Below are positions 16,581 to 22,506 of a stretch of DNA of 22,506 nucleotides, piece by piece. How positions within the stretch are numbered: position 1 is the stretch's first letter; every line of letters starts with the position of its first letter. Source of the stretch: DATAAM01 sp036260075 (GTDB lineage: Bacteria > Actinomycetota > Acidimicrobiia > Acidimicrobiales > JAHWLA01); assembly GCA_036260075.1 (NCBI GenBank), contig DATAAM010000124.1:1-22506 (forward strand), written 5' to 3'. Position numbers and translations under genes: made by a program. A model generated the notes under the pieces. It saw only the letters and a list, made by a program, of their open reading frames with translations. It was not told the DNA's origin and made no database searches.

Positions 16581-16750
16581 CGTTCGCCGTGCTCGCGGAA
16601 CTCCCGGATGATCTCGGCCGCGCCGACGTCTACGTCGGTGGGGGGGTCACCTTCGAGCAGTGTCAGCCACTCGTCGAAGGTCATCATGGGCTCCTGGTCC
16701 TCGATCAGGACGATGACCGGGTCGTTGGGCACGCCTGCGGGATCGGTCAT
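16577..16750 (-). CDS. vapB: VapB-like antitoxin, short
   Basis: A 57-aa acidic protein starting MTDPAGVPNDPVIVL and ending EIIREFREHGER. The final amphipathic helix with arginine near the end resembles the part of VapB that plugs the VapC active site. The N-terminal half (PVIVLIEDQEPMMTFDEWLTLLEG) has no obvious ribbon–helix–helix, AbrB or Phd pattern, so its DNA-binding class is unclear. Its stop overlaps the vapC TTG start by 3 nt (TTGA), the usual toxin–antitoxin arrangement. It begins 9 nt after the stop of the upstream HEPN-like gene. Confidence 0.72.
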   Translation of the reverse strand: MTDPAGVPNDPVIVLIEDQEPMMTFDEWLTLLEGDPPTDVDVGAAEIIREFREHGER

Positions 16751-16759
16751 GGGATCAGG

Positions 16760-17443
16760 CTACTCCCCGAGCCGGCGTGCGACGCGATCAAGAATCCGCA
16801 TGAGCAAGCTGGCCGTCTGCACCATCTCCGCTGCTTCGCTCACGTCATCAAAATCGACTTCCCGGTGCCCGCTGGGGTTGCGAAACACGGCGTAGGCACC
16901 AGCGAAAAGCGCACGGGTGCCTTCTTGCTCTCCCTTGACCGCAGTGGTGTCCGTGAGCGGGCCCTTGGGCCCGAAGGCTTTGTTCATCAGTTCGACTCCG
17001 ATTGCGTCGTCGCCGAAGCCGCCGAGTTCACGCACTCGGACCTCCACTGCCTTCATCGAAGCGAACACCCCTTGTTCGTATTCGCCTATCAAGAACTGAG
17101 GGCGCGCCTTAGCCTCAACTACGGGATGCATACCACTCTGGAGCCGCTCGACCGCATAGAAGGCCTTCGGTCCATCCTCGGCGACTCGTCGGCCGGTACG
17201 AGTCACGAAGATCGCAGCATCGGAAGTCTGCCCAGGCTTTCTAGCGATCAAGGCTCTCGCTCGAAGCCAACCCATTGCCTCCGCGATCGAATCGAGCGCA
17301 GGACCACGTCCATAGGTCCGCTCCGCTGCCAGGAGGTAGTTGTACTCGTTCCACTCGTTCGTGGCGATGAGATCACTGAGCAGCAGTAGACCGAGTTGAT
17401 CGACTGGAAGGCCAGCCACCTGGTTGGAAGAAAGATCAATCAC
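16760..17443 (-). CDS. TIGR02391/Ymh-like protein with HEPN-type RX4H motif
   Basis: A 227-aa protein from GTG 17443; the open frame runs back to 17548, but that extension looks like noise. The C-terminal half (about residues 120–222) resembles the TIGR02391 (Ymh) family: VELMNKAFGPKGPL, GEQEGTRALFAGAYAVFRNPSGH and a terminal helix ASLLMRILDRV. R188–H193 in RNPSGH fits the R-x4-H active-site pattern of HEPN ribonucleases. The N-terminal half (about residues 10–75) is helical and may be a winged-HTH-like domain (LLLLSDLIATNEWNEYNYL, GWLRARALIARKP). It lies just upstream of vapB in the same direction. Codon use is visibly less GC-rich than in the core genes. Nuclease activity is inference. Confidence 0.72.
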   Translation of the reverse strand: MIDLSSNQVAGLPVDQLGLLLLSDLIATNEWNEYNYLLAAERTYGRGPALDSIAEAMGWLRARALIARKPGQTSDAAIFVTRTGRRVAEDGPKAFYAVERLQSGMHPVVEAKARPQFLIGEYEQGVFASMKAVEVRVRELGGFGDDAIGVELMNKAFGPKGPLTDTTAVKGEQEGTRALFAGAYAVFRNPSGHREVDFDDVSEAAEMVQTASLLMRILDRVARRLGE

Positions 17444-17516
17444 CGGGGATGAGGCTACGCGTGGCCCCCTGCGCGTCGGGCCAGCCGCGCGGTTCGATGA
17501 GCATGATGTCACCGTG

Positions 17517-17540
17517 GGGGTGTTTGCATAATGACACCCC
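17517..17540. promoter_or_regulatory. 7-bp inverted repeat in the divergent HEPN/membrane-protein spacer
   Basis: GGGGTGT (17517–17523) and ACACCCC (17534–17540) are perfect complements around a 10-nt AT-rich centre that contains CATAAT, a plausible -10. It lies in the 143-bp spacer between the minus-strand HEPN–vapBC operon and the plus-strand gene at 17587. It could be an operator for either side. Confidence 0.35.
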
Positions 17541-17586
17541 AGCTCCACCGAGGCCCACGAATGGCGGGCGTTCTACCCTGACCGGT

Positions 17587-17988
17587 GTGGCTGCGGACCT
17601 GCTCCTGCTCTTAGGCGCCGGCATGTTCTTCGTCAGCCTCGGGGTACTCGCCTTGTTCGCCGTCTCCGCTGTCCGGCACGGGTGGACGGCAGTGCGCCAA
17701 CGGGCAAGCCGTCGTCGTCATCTGACGTTGGGGGCCGTCTCGCTCGCGGGCGCCGCCCTCCTCGTCGGCGTCCCGTTCGCGGGCGTGCCCATCGCCGAGG
17801 CGCAGAACGACTGGTTCGATCCCGACGGCGACGGGGTCCTGGGTGAGTTCGTCAACGGGGCCTACGACTGGTTCGACGTCAACGGCGGCGACTGGGTGCG
17901 GGCCACCGGCCTGATGAACACCGCCGCCGTCGGCCTCACGCTGCTGCTCTACCGGCTCTGTCGAGGGGCGCGGGACCGAACGGCGTGA
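17587..17988 (+). CDS. Three-helix membrane protein with a Ca-loop-like acidic segment
   Basis: A 133-aa protein from GTG 17587, not recognised as a known family. Hydrophobic helices lie at about residues 4–28, 48–70 and 109–125. Between the second and third is an acidic, presumably extracytoplasmic loop with two related units, DWFDPDGDGVLGEF and DWFDVNGGDW. The first contains DPDGDG, the start of an EF-hand/dockerin-type calcium loop. The stop overlaps the next gene's start (GTGA), so it is translationally coupled to the GH25 lysozyme and probably works with it at the membrane. The frame extends upstream to 17449 without homology-like features. Confidence 0.7.
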   Translation: MAADLLLLLGAGMFFVSLGVLALFAVSAVRHGWTAVRQRASRRRHLTLGAVSLAGAALLVGVPFAGVPIAEAQNDWFDPDGDGVLGEFVNGAYDWFDVNGGDWVRATGLMNTAAVGLTLLLYRLCRGARDRTA

Positions 17989-18710
17989 ACCGGCCGACCG
18001 CTGAGGTCGCCGACCCGGCGCCTCGGCGCCGACGGCGGTGGCCGTGGGTTGCGGGGGCCACGATCATCTCGGCGGCAGTGGGCGCAGCGCTCCTTGTGTT
18101 CGTGTGGTTCCCGCACTATCGGCCGGCGCTCCGCGACGGAGAACGCTACGGCGTCGACGTCTCGCACCACCAAGGCGAGATCGACTGGGACCGGGTCGCC
18201 CGCGACGACATCACGTTTGCCTACATCAAGGCGACCGAGGGCAAGGACCACGTCGACCGCCGCTTCGAGCAGAACTGGGAAGGGGCGAGAGCCGTCGGGC
18301 TCCAGCGGGGCGCCTATCACTTCTTCACCCTGTGCAGCCCGGGTCGGGCCCAGGCGCAGCACTTCGTCGACGTCGTGCCCGACGACGTCGACGCGTTGCC
18401 GGCGGCCGTCGACCTCGAGCTGGCGGGCAACTGTGCAGCCCGCCCGCCCGCGGCCGAGGTCCGAGCGGAGCTGGACGCCTTTCTGGACGTGGTCGAGGAA
18501 GCGACGGGCAAGCAGGCGGTGCTGTACGTCGGTGACGACTTCGAGCGGACCTACCCCGTCCGGAAGGCGCTCGACCGGCCGCTGTGGCATCGGCGCATCC
18601 TCTGGCGCGCCGATGTCGAGGGGTGGTGGATCTGGCAGTTCACCGGCTGGGGCCGGGTGGACGGCATCAGCGGCCGCGCCGACGTGAACGTGATGCGCGG
18701 CCACCGCTGA
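17985..18710 (+). CDS. Membrane-anchored GH25 lysozyme (muramidase)
   Basis: A 241-aa glycoside hydrolase family 25 enzyme that would cut the MurNAc–GlcNAc bond of peptidoglycan. A basic N-terminus (RRRRRWPW) and one membrane helix at about 20–41 anchor it with the catalytic domain outside. GH25 motifs in order: YGVDVSHHQGEIDW at 55–68, ITFAYIKATEG at 76–86, GAYHFF at 109–114, VDLEL at 142–146 (D143 and E145 as the catalytic pair) and WIWQFT near the end, followed by GRADVNV. The domain is close to the usual 190 residues. Start GTG 17985 overlaps the preceding membrane gene. Confidence 0.9.
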   Translation: MNRPTAEVADPAPRRRRRWPWVAGATIISAAVGAALLVFVWFPHYRPALRDGERYGVDVSHHQGEIDWDRVARDDITFAYIKATEGKDHVDRRFEQNWEGARAVGLQRGAYHFFTLCSPGRAQAQHFVDVVPDDVDALPAAVDLELAGNCAARPPAAEVRAELDAFLDVVEEATGKQAVLYVGDDFERTYPVRKALDRPLWHRRILWRADVEGWWIWQFTGWGRVDGISGRADVNVMRGHR

Positions 18711-18722
18711 TCGCCAGAGAGC

Positions 18723-19850
18723 TCAGCCCGCCCAGTTGCCCACCAGGTCGAGCAGCGCGGGTGCCGCCCAGCACTGGGCGGGCCGGCCCGGCCCCCGGCG
18801 CAGCGCCCCGTGCGGCTGGAGGACGGCCCGCTCGACCAGCTGGTCCAGTGCGGTGCGGGCCGCTCGTTCGGACACGCCCCACTCCTCGGCCACCACCCGG
18901 GCCGAGATCACCGGGTGGGCGGGCAGCAGCTCGAGCACCTTGCGGGCGGTGGCGTCGCGGCGCAGGTCGGCGACCCGGGCCCGCCAATCGGCCAGCACCG
19001 CGGTCACCTCCTCGGCCCACTCGACGGCCGCGTGGCCCGCCCCCTCGACCACGCCCGCGAACCAGCGCACCCAACGCTCCACCTCCCCGATGCGGAACCA
19101 GTGCAGCCCCGACAGGTAGCCGCCCGGGTCGCGGGCGATGTGGACGCTCACCGGCGGCGGCACCTCGACCCCGGTCCGCCGCGCCAGCACCCACAGCACG
19201 AGGACCCGCCCGATGCGGCCGTTGCCGTCGCCGTAGGGGTGGATCGTCTCGAACTGCCCGTGCACGACGGCCGCCTGCGTGACGGGGTCGAGGTCGTCCC
19301 GGTTGGCGAGGGCGACCAGGTCGTCCATCAGCGGCGGCACCTCGGCCGCGGGCGGCGGGACGTACACGGCGTCGAGCGGGCTGCGGCCGCCGATCCACCC
19401 CTGCGCGGTGCGGAAGGCGCCCACCATGGCCCCGTCCAATCGGCTGTGCTGCATCAGCCTGGCGTGCCAGCGGTGCAGGGCGGGCACGGTCAGCGGCCCG
19501 TCGGCCACCTCGGCGAGTGCCTGCGTGACGACCGCCAGGTTGTCGGCCACCCAGGCGCCGTCGCCCGCGCCGCCGACGCCGTCGAGCTCGGCGGCGGCCA
19601 CGTCGAGGACCGGCGCCCGCAGGCCCTCGATGCTCGAGGAGGCGATGCCCTCGGCCCGCAGGAGCAGCCGGGCCAGGGGCTCCCACCCGGCGGGGAGCCG
19701 GTCGCCCGCCCGGCGCACGGCGGCGGCCGCCCGCTCGGTGCGCCGGGCCGCCTCGGGCGAGAGGTCGAAGGCCGTCCGGCCGACGGGATCGGGCAACCAG
19801 GCCCGGACCGGGCGCCCGTTCCACTCGACGACGACCTCGCTGCCGGGCAT
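18723..19850 (-). CDS. Fic-family protein adenylyltransferase with N-terminal inhibitory helix
   Basis: A 375-aa Fic (Fido) protein. The catalytic loop HPYGDGNGRIGR is at residues 204–215, matching HPFxxGNGRxxR with His204 as the base. The inhibitory motif (S/T)xxxE(G/N) is SSSIEG at 71–76, upstream of the core, so this is a class II, self-inhibited enzyme. Such enzymes transfer AMP to Ser/Thr/Tyr of target proteins. The C-terminal part (about 310–370) reads like a winged helix: ARVVAEEWGVSERAARTALDQLVERAVL. It converges with the GH25 gene 12 nt away. ATG 19850 is preceded by GGAAGGAT, and this ribosome site is part of the repeated CCTTCCG element upstream. Confidence 0.93.
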   Translation of the reverse strand: MPGSEVVVEWNGRPVRAWLPDPVGRTAFDLSPEAARRTERAAAAVRRAGDRLPAGWEPLARLLLRAEGIASSSIEGLRAPVLDVAAAELDGVGGAGDGAWVADNLAVVTQALAEVADGPLTVPALHRWHARLMQHSRLDGAMVGAFRTAQGWIGGRSPLDAVYVPPPAAEVPPLMDDLVALANRDDLDPVTQAAVVHGQFETIHPYGDGNGRIGRVLVLWVLARRTGVEVPPPVSVHIARDPGGYLSGLHWFRIGEVERWVRWFAGVVEGAGHAAVEWAEEVTAVLADWRARVADLRRDATARKVLELLPAHPVISARVVAEEWGVSERAARTALDQLVERAVLQPHGALRRGPGRPAQCWAAPALLDLVGNWAG

Positions 19851-19853
19851 GCG

Positions 19854-19904
19854 ATCCTTCCGAAAAGGGCTCTATTACGGAAGGATAGTACCAGAACCTT
19901 CCGT
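19854..19904. promoter_or_regulatory. Triplicated CCTTCCG/CGGAAGG element at the Fic start
   Basis: Three copies in alternating orientation: ATCCTTCCG (19854–19862), ACGGAAGGAT (19877–19886) and CCTTCCGT (19897–19904). Copies 1 and 2 form a perfect 9-bp inverted repeat, and copies 2 and 3 a perfect 8-bp one. The copy nearest the gene, read on the minus strand, supplies the ribosome-binding site of the Fic gene. A further CGGAAG lies at about 19919. This suggests an operator for autoregulation, or alternative mRNA hairpins that hide the ribosome site. The spacer also ends the upstream hydrolase gene. Confidence 0.5.
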
Positions 19905-20800
19905 TACGAGCCTGGTTTCGGAAGCAACCCGAGCAACCGTCGGCGCTTCGGGGGCGTCGGCGCCGCCTCGGCCCTGCGGTCCGCCTCCCACGCCAGCTTG
20001 GCCACCGACACCACGTTCGTCATCACCTCGCCGAAGGCGTCGGGATCGGCCAGCAGCCACGAGTGGGCGCCGTCGACGACCTCGCCCTCCGTGCCGATGG
20101 CGGCGCACAGGGCGTCGAACGAAGCCCGGGGGATCACCCCGTCGTTGCGCCCCCACAGCACGACGACCGGGAGCTCCCGCTGCCGCAGCTCCTCGAGCTC
20201 GGGCGTGAGGTCGGCCTGCCGGGCCAGGTGTGTGACCTTCCACATGGCCCGCGGATTGCGCACCACGTTGGGGAGGGCGTCTTCCACCACCACCGGGACC
20301 ACCCGGGAGAACAGCCGCACGTTCTTCACGTCGAGGGGGAAGTGGATGCCCCAGTCCCACAGCGGCCGCCCGGGCATGGCCCCGCCCAGCGAGTTGACCA
20401 GCACCAGCGTGCGCACCCGATCGGGGAAGTCGTGCGCCGTCTTGATGGCCACGCCGCCCCCGAAGGAGTGCCCCACCATGAACACGGGCTCCTCCACCCC
20501 CACTGCCGCCAGGAAGGCGTCCACCCAAGCGGCGTAGCCCGCGAACGAGAACGCCGCCCGGGGCAGGTCGGGGGTGCCGCCGAAGCCGGGCAGGGCGGGC
20601 GCGTACACCCGCACCCCCAGCTGGACCAGGCGCTTCAGCGCCCGCTTGTAGCTGTGCTGGCCCAGGCCCCAGCCGTGGAGGAAGACGACGGGCAGGCCCT
20701 CACCGGCGACGCCGTACAGCGCAGGTCGACCCTGCACGATCGTCCGCTCCCATTGCAGGTGGTGCGGCGTCCCCCCGGACAGCGGCATCGCGGTTGCCAT
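19904..20800 (-). CDS. Alpha/beta-fold hydrolase
   Basis: A 298-aa hydrolase with the canonical layout. The oxyanion region is VVFLHGWGLG at about 38–47. The nucleophile elbow GHSFGG places Ser at 112. A late acid in VVLWGRNDGVIPRA and the histidine in VDGAHSWLL complete the triad. The length is usual. The substrate cannot be told (esterase, lipase or C–C hydrolase-like). Start options are ATG 20800 (chosen) and GTG 20809; no Shine–Dalgarno is visible, so the transcript may be leaderless. A basic Pro-rich tail (PTPPKRRRLL) ends the protein. Confidence 0.85.
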   Translation of the reverse strand: MATAMPLSGGTPHHLQWERTIVQGRPALYGVAGEGLPVVFLHGWGLGQHSYKRALKRLVQLGVRVYAPALPGFGGTPDLPRAAFSFAGYAAWVDAFLAAVGVEEPVFMVGHSFGGGVAIKTAHDFPDRVRTLVLVNSLGGAMPGRPLWDWGIHFPLDVKNVRLFSRVVPVVVEDALPNVVRNPRAMWKVTHLARQADLTPELEELRQRELPVVVLWGRNDGVIPRASFDALCAAIGTEGEVVDGAHSWLLADPDAFGEVMTNVVSVAKLAWEADRRAEAAPTPPKRRRLLGLLPKPGS

Positions 20801-20830
20801 CGCGAGCACGATGGTAACCGTGCGCGAGCG

Positions 20831-21097
20831 TCAACCGGCGCGACGGGAGGCCAGCTGCTTGCGCTCCACCTCGTTGAGGCCGCCCCAGATGCCGTGGGGC
20901 TCACGGATCCGGATGGCGTAGTCGAGGCAGGGCCGCCGCACGGGACAGGTGGCGCAGATGGCCTTGGCCCGCGCCTCCCGCGCCTCCTTCTCGTCCTTGC
21001 GCTCGAAGTTGGCAGGGGGGAAGAAGATGACGGCCTGCGGCCCGCGACAGGCCGCCTTCAGCTGCCAGACCTCGTCAGTGGTCGACTGGACGCTCAC
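20831..21097 (-). CDS. WhiB-family iron–sulfur transcriptional regulator
   Basis: An 88-aa Wbl protein, a family confined to Actinomycetota and their phages. Four cysteines, C17, C48, C51 and C57 (CATC then CPVRRPC spacing), would bind a 4Fe–4S cluster. The GIWGGL turn is at 69–74, followed by a basic tail (ERKQLASRR). These proteins bind the main sigma factor to control transcription in response to redox or nitric oxide. GTG 21097 has a very strong ribosome site (AAGGGGGG) 6 nt upstream. I do not assign a numbered paralogue. Proximity to an ArsA-type ATPase recalls the Streptomyces wblA region. Confidence 0.94.
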   Translation of the reverse strand: MSVQSTTDEVWQLKAACRGPQAVIFFPPANFERKDEKEAREARAKAICATCPVRRPCLDYAIRIREPHGIWGGLNEVERKQLASRRAG

Positions 21098-21121
21098 GCA
21101 CGACCCCCCTTCCGGAGGGCG

Positions 21122-21150
21122 ACCCTACCTGCACTCGGCCGGGCACACAA
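21122..21150 (-). promoter_or_regulatory. Candidate whiB promoter
   Basis: Read on the minus strand: -35 TTGTGT (21145–21150), 17-bp spacer, -10 TAGGGT (21122–21127). It lies about 25 nt upstream of the WhiB GTG, so the leader would be short and include the strong ribosome site. Spacing is ideal; the hexamers are only partial matches. Confidence 0.4.
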
Positions 21151-21218
21151 GAGGTCGAGTGGGGAAAAGACCGCCTCCGACCAGCGGTTTTGTCCTCGGA
21201 GCGGCCGATTCGCCACCT

Positions 21219-22388
21219 TCAGTGGCGCCGGTGGTCCCGGGCGCCCCCGTCGGGCGGCTCCACCTCCAGCAGCAGGCCGTCGATGCCCACCACCCGCACC
21301 GGCTCGCCCGCGGTGATCGGCGTGGCCCGGTTGGTGCGGGCTCGCCACGGCGCCCCCCGGACCTCGACGGTCCCCTCCGGCGCCACGTCGACCAAGGCGG
21401 CGCCCACCTCGCCCACCATGGACTCCCGCCCGATGGTGGGCGTGGCGAACCGGGCCCGCACCATGGAAGGCATCCCCGCCACCATGAACAGCGCCACCCC
21501 GGCCACCACCAGCGTCCGCACCACCCACGAGGACGACACCCCGTCGTAGAGGCCGATCGTGCCCACGGCCAGCGAGACGGTGCCGATCACCGTCCACGCC
21601 CGGGGGGCGCCCGCCTGGACGTCGACCGCGTAGCCCGCCACCCCCAGCCCCAACAGCCCCACGGCCCACAGGCGGGTGGGAAGCTCGGCCAGGCCGAAGC
21701 CTGCCAAGGCCAGGAAGAGGACGCCCACCACCGCCGCCACCCCGATGCCCGCCGTGTACAGCTCGAACACCACCAGGGCCAGCCCCGTCACGAACAGCAC
21801 GTAGGCGACCGAGGGGCTGGCCGCCGTGTGCAGCAGGCGGGGGAGCAGGCCCAGCTTCGAGAAGCGCACGTCGACGGTGGGACGACGACGGGGATCCTGT
21901 CCCGGCTCGCGCACCACCTCGGACGTCTCCAGCGTGCGCCCGGCCACCGCCTCGCCGTCGAGGTCGACGATGAAGTCGCCCAGCGTGGGCGCTTGCAGGA
22001 CCTCGGGCACCTCCCCGCCGATCGACGCCCCCGGCGCCACCCCGGCCACGTGGGCGGCACGCACCAGTTCGACCGCCTCGTCGCGGGCGCGCGACCCGCT
22101 CGGCCCCACCCACACACCGACCGGCACCGGGGAACGGGCGATCTCGGCGGCGAGCGCGTCGATCGCGTCGCGGTCGACGACGGCACCGCCGCTGTCGAGC
22201 TGGATCACGAGCGCCTCGGCTTCGCCGTCGGCGGCCCGGGCCAGCGCGTCGCGCACGAAGTCGACGACCACTCGGTCGACCAGCCCCGACACCTCCACCA
22301 CGTCGACGTACCGGCGTTCCCGCTCCTGGGCGTGCGCGGGCGCGGCGAGGGCGAGGGCGATCAGAAGGCCGGTGAGTAGTCTGCGCAT
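21219..22388 (-). CDS. NfeD-family membrane protein with a ClpP-class domain (probable pseudoprotease)
   Basis: A 389-aa long-form NfeD. The signal peptide MRRLLTGLLIALALAAPAHA cleaves at AHA. A ClpP/SppA-like domain spans about residues 28–160 (VIQLDSGGAVVDR, VPVGVWVGPSG, HVAGVAPGASIGG). Several membrane helices fill about 190–330, and a small OB-fold-like soluble domain lies at the C-terminus (GEVGAALVDVAPEGTVEVRGAPW, GEPVRVVGIDGLLLEV). In active relatives the segment after PSG carries a catalytic serine in an AASAG-like stretch; here it reads SRARDEAVELV, so the serine is apparently lost. ATG 22388 gives a clean signal peptide. A longer frame to 22490 overlaps the divergent gene and is rejected. 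Confidence 0.87.
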   Translation of the reverse strand: MRRLLTGLLIALALAAPAHAQERERRYVDVVEVSGLVDRVVVDFVRDALARAADGEAEALVIQLDSGGAVVDRDAIDALAAEIARSPVPVGVWVGPSGSRARDEAVELVRAAHVAGVAPGASIGGEVPEVLQAPTLGDFIVDLDGEAVAGRTLETSEVVREPGQDPRRRPTVDVRFSKLGLLPRLLHTAASPSVAYVLFVTGLALVVFELYTAGIGVAAVVGVLFLALAGFGLAELPTRLWAVGLLGLGVAGYAVDVQAGAPRAWTVIGTVSLAVGTIGLYDGVSSSWVVRTLVVAGVALFMVAGMPSMVRARFATPTIGRESMVGEVGAALVDVAPEGTVEVRGAPWRARTNRATPITAGEPVRVVGIDGLLLEVEPPDGGARDHRRH

Positions 22389-22392
22389 TCGG

Positions 22393-22506
22393 ATGGATGC
22401 GGCCGGGTTCTGCACCCAGACCCGCGTGCTCATCGTCGCCGGGAAGGGCGGCGTCGGCAAGACGACGGTCACCGCCGCGGTGGCCCGCATGGCCGCGCGG
22501 GCGGGG
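22393..22506 (+). CDS. ArsA/Get3-like P-loop ATPase, N-terminal fragment (runs off the window)
   Basis: The first 38 residues of a P-loop ATPase: RVLIVAGKGGVGKTTV contains the deviant Walker A GKGGVGKTT at about residues 17–25, followed by AAVARMAARAG. The phrase beginning VLIVAGKGGVGKTT is typical of the ArsA-type anion-transporting or tail-anchored-targeting ATPases found in actinobacteria near WhiB genes. MinD/ParA-type ATPases are the alternative. Start candidates are ATG 22393 and GTG 22426. Neither has a clear ribosome site, and ATG 22393 is only 4 nt from the divergent nfeD start. Confidence 0.82.
   Translation, partial: MDAAGFCTQTRVLIVAGKGGVGKTTVTAAVARMAARAG

Noticed and set aside
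15952..17600. Search for an att duplication of the tRNA-Ala 3' end, an integrase or an insertion sequence
   Set aside because: None seen; the idea of a mobile element remains only a hypothesis.
22389..22490. N-terminal extension of the NfeD-like gene to 22490
   Set aside because: It would be antisense to the P-loop of the ArsA-type gene and would bury the clear signal peptide.

Overview
This window is the replication-origin neighbourhood of a GC-rich Actinomycetota chromosome. The gene order (parA–rsmG–jag–yidC–yidD–rnpA–rpmH read leftward, then dnaA–dnaN–recF–dciA–gyrB–gyrA read rightward), a WhiB protein, a DUF3566 protein after gyrA and TTGTCCACA-type DnaA boxes all point to this phylum. 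Very high GC and the ArsA/WhiB/NfeD cluster make a deep lineage such as Acidimicrobiia my best guess. That placement is inference and was not tested by any search.

Region 1 (1–3747, minus strand) holds the 5' part of parA, then rsmG, khpB (jag), yidC, yidD, rnpA and rpmH, packed with 4-nt or 1-nt overlaps. A perfect parS palindrome sits between rsmG and parA, and a degenerate copy sits between khpB and rsmG. Region 2 (3748–5683) has two intergenic spaces around dnaA with weak DnaA boxes, which together form the candidate oriC. Region 3 (4052–12741, plus strand) is the replication operon: DnaA initiator, sliding clamp, RecF, DciA-like helicase loader and DNA gyrase.

Region 4 (12742–15951) is a set of small genes: a TadE-like/VanY-type fusion, a DUF3566 membrane protein, tRNA-Ile(GAT), a mini-protein and a Rossmann-fold dehydrogenase. 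These are followed by a spacer with two perfect DnaA boxes, a small acidic protein, an excisionase-type HTH protein and tRNA-Ala(TGC). Region 5 (15952–17586) has lower GC and looks accessory. It starts with a gene-free stretch containing nested inverted repeats and a 12-bp tandem repeat, then a minus-strand operon of a TIGR02391/HEPN-like protein, a VapB-like antitoxin and a VapC PIN toxin. Region 6 (17587–22506) contains a three-helix membrane protein translationally overlapped with a membrane-anchored GH25 lysozyme. After these come a Fic adenylyltransferase under a repeated CCTTCCG element, an alpha/beta hydrolase, a WhiB regulator and an NfeD/ClpP-class protein that appears to lack its catalytic serine. 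Divergent from the last is the start of an ArsA-type ATPase, cut by the window edge.

Most of the window is well-understood core machinery. The least explained parts are the region next to tRNA-Ala (nested hairpins plus HEPN–VapBC), the remote inverted pair of consensus DnaA boxes near 15.25 kb, the long acidic ParA extension and the TadE–VanY fusion. I did not find a convincing wholly new multi-gene system.
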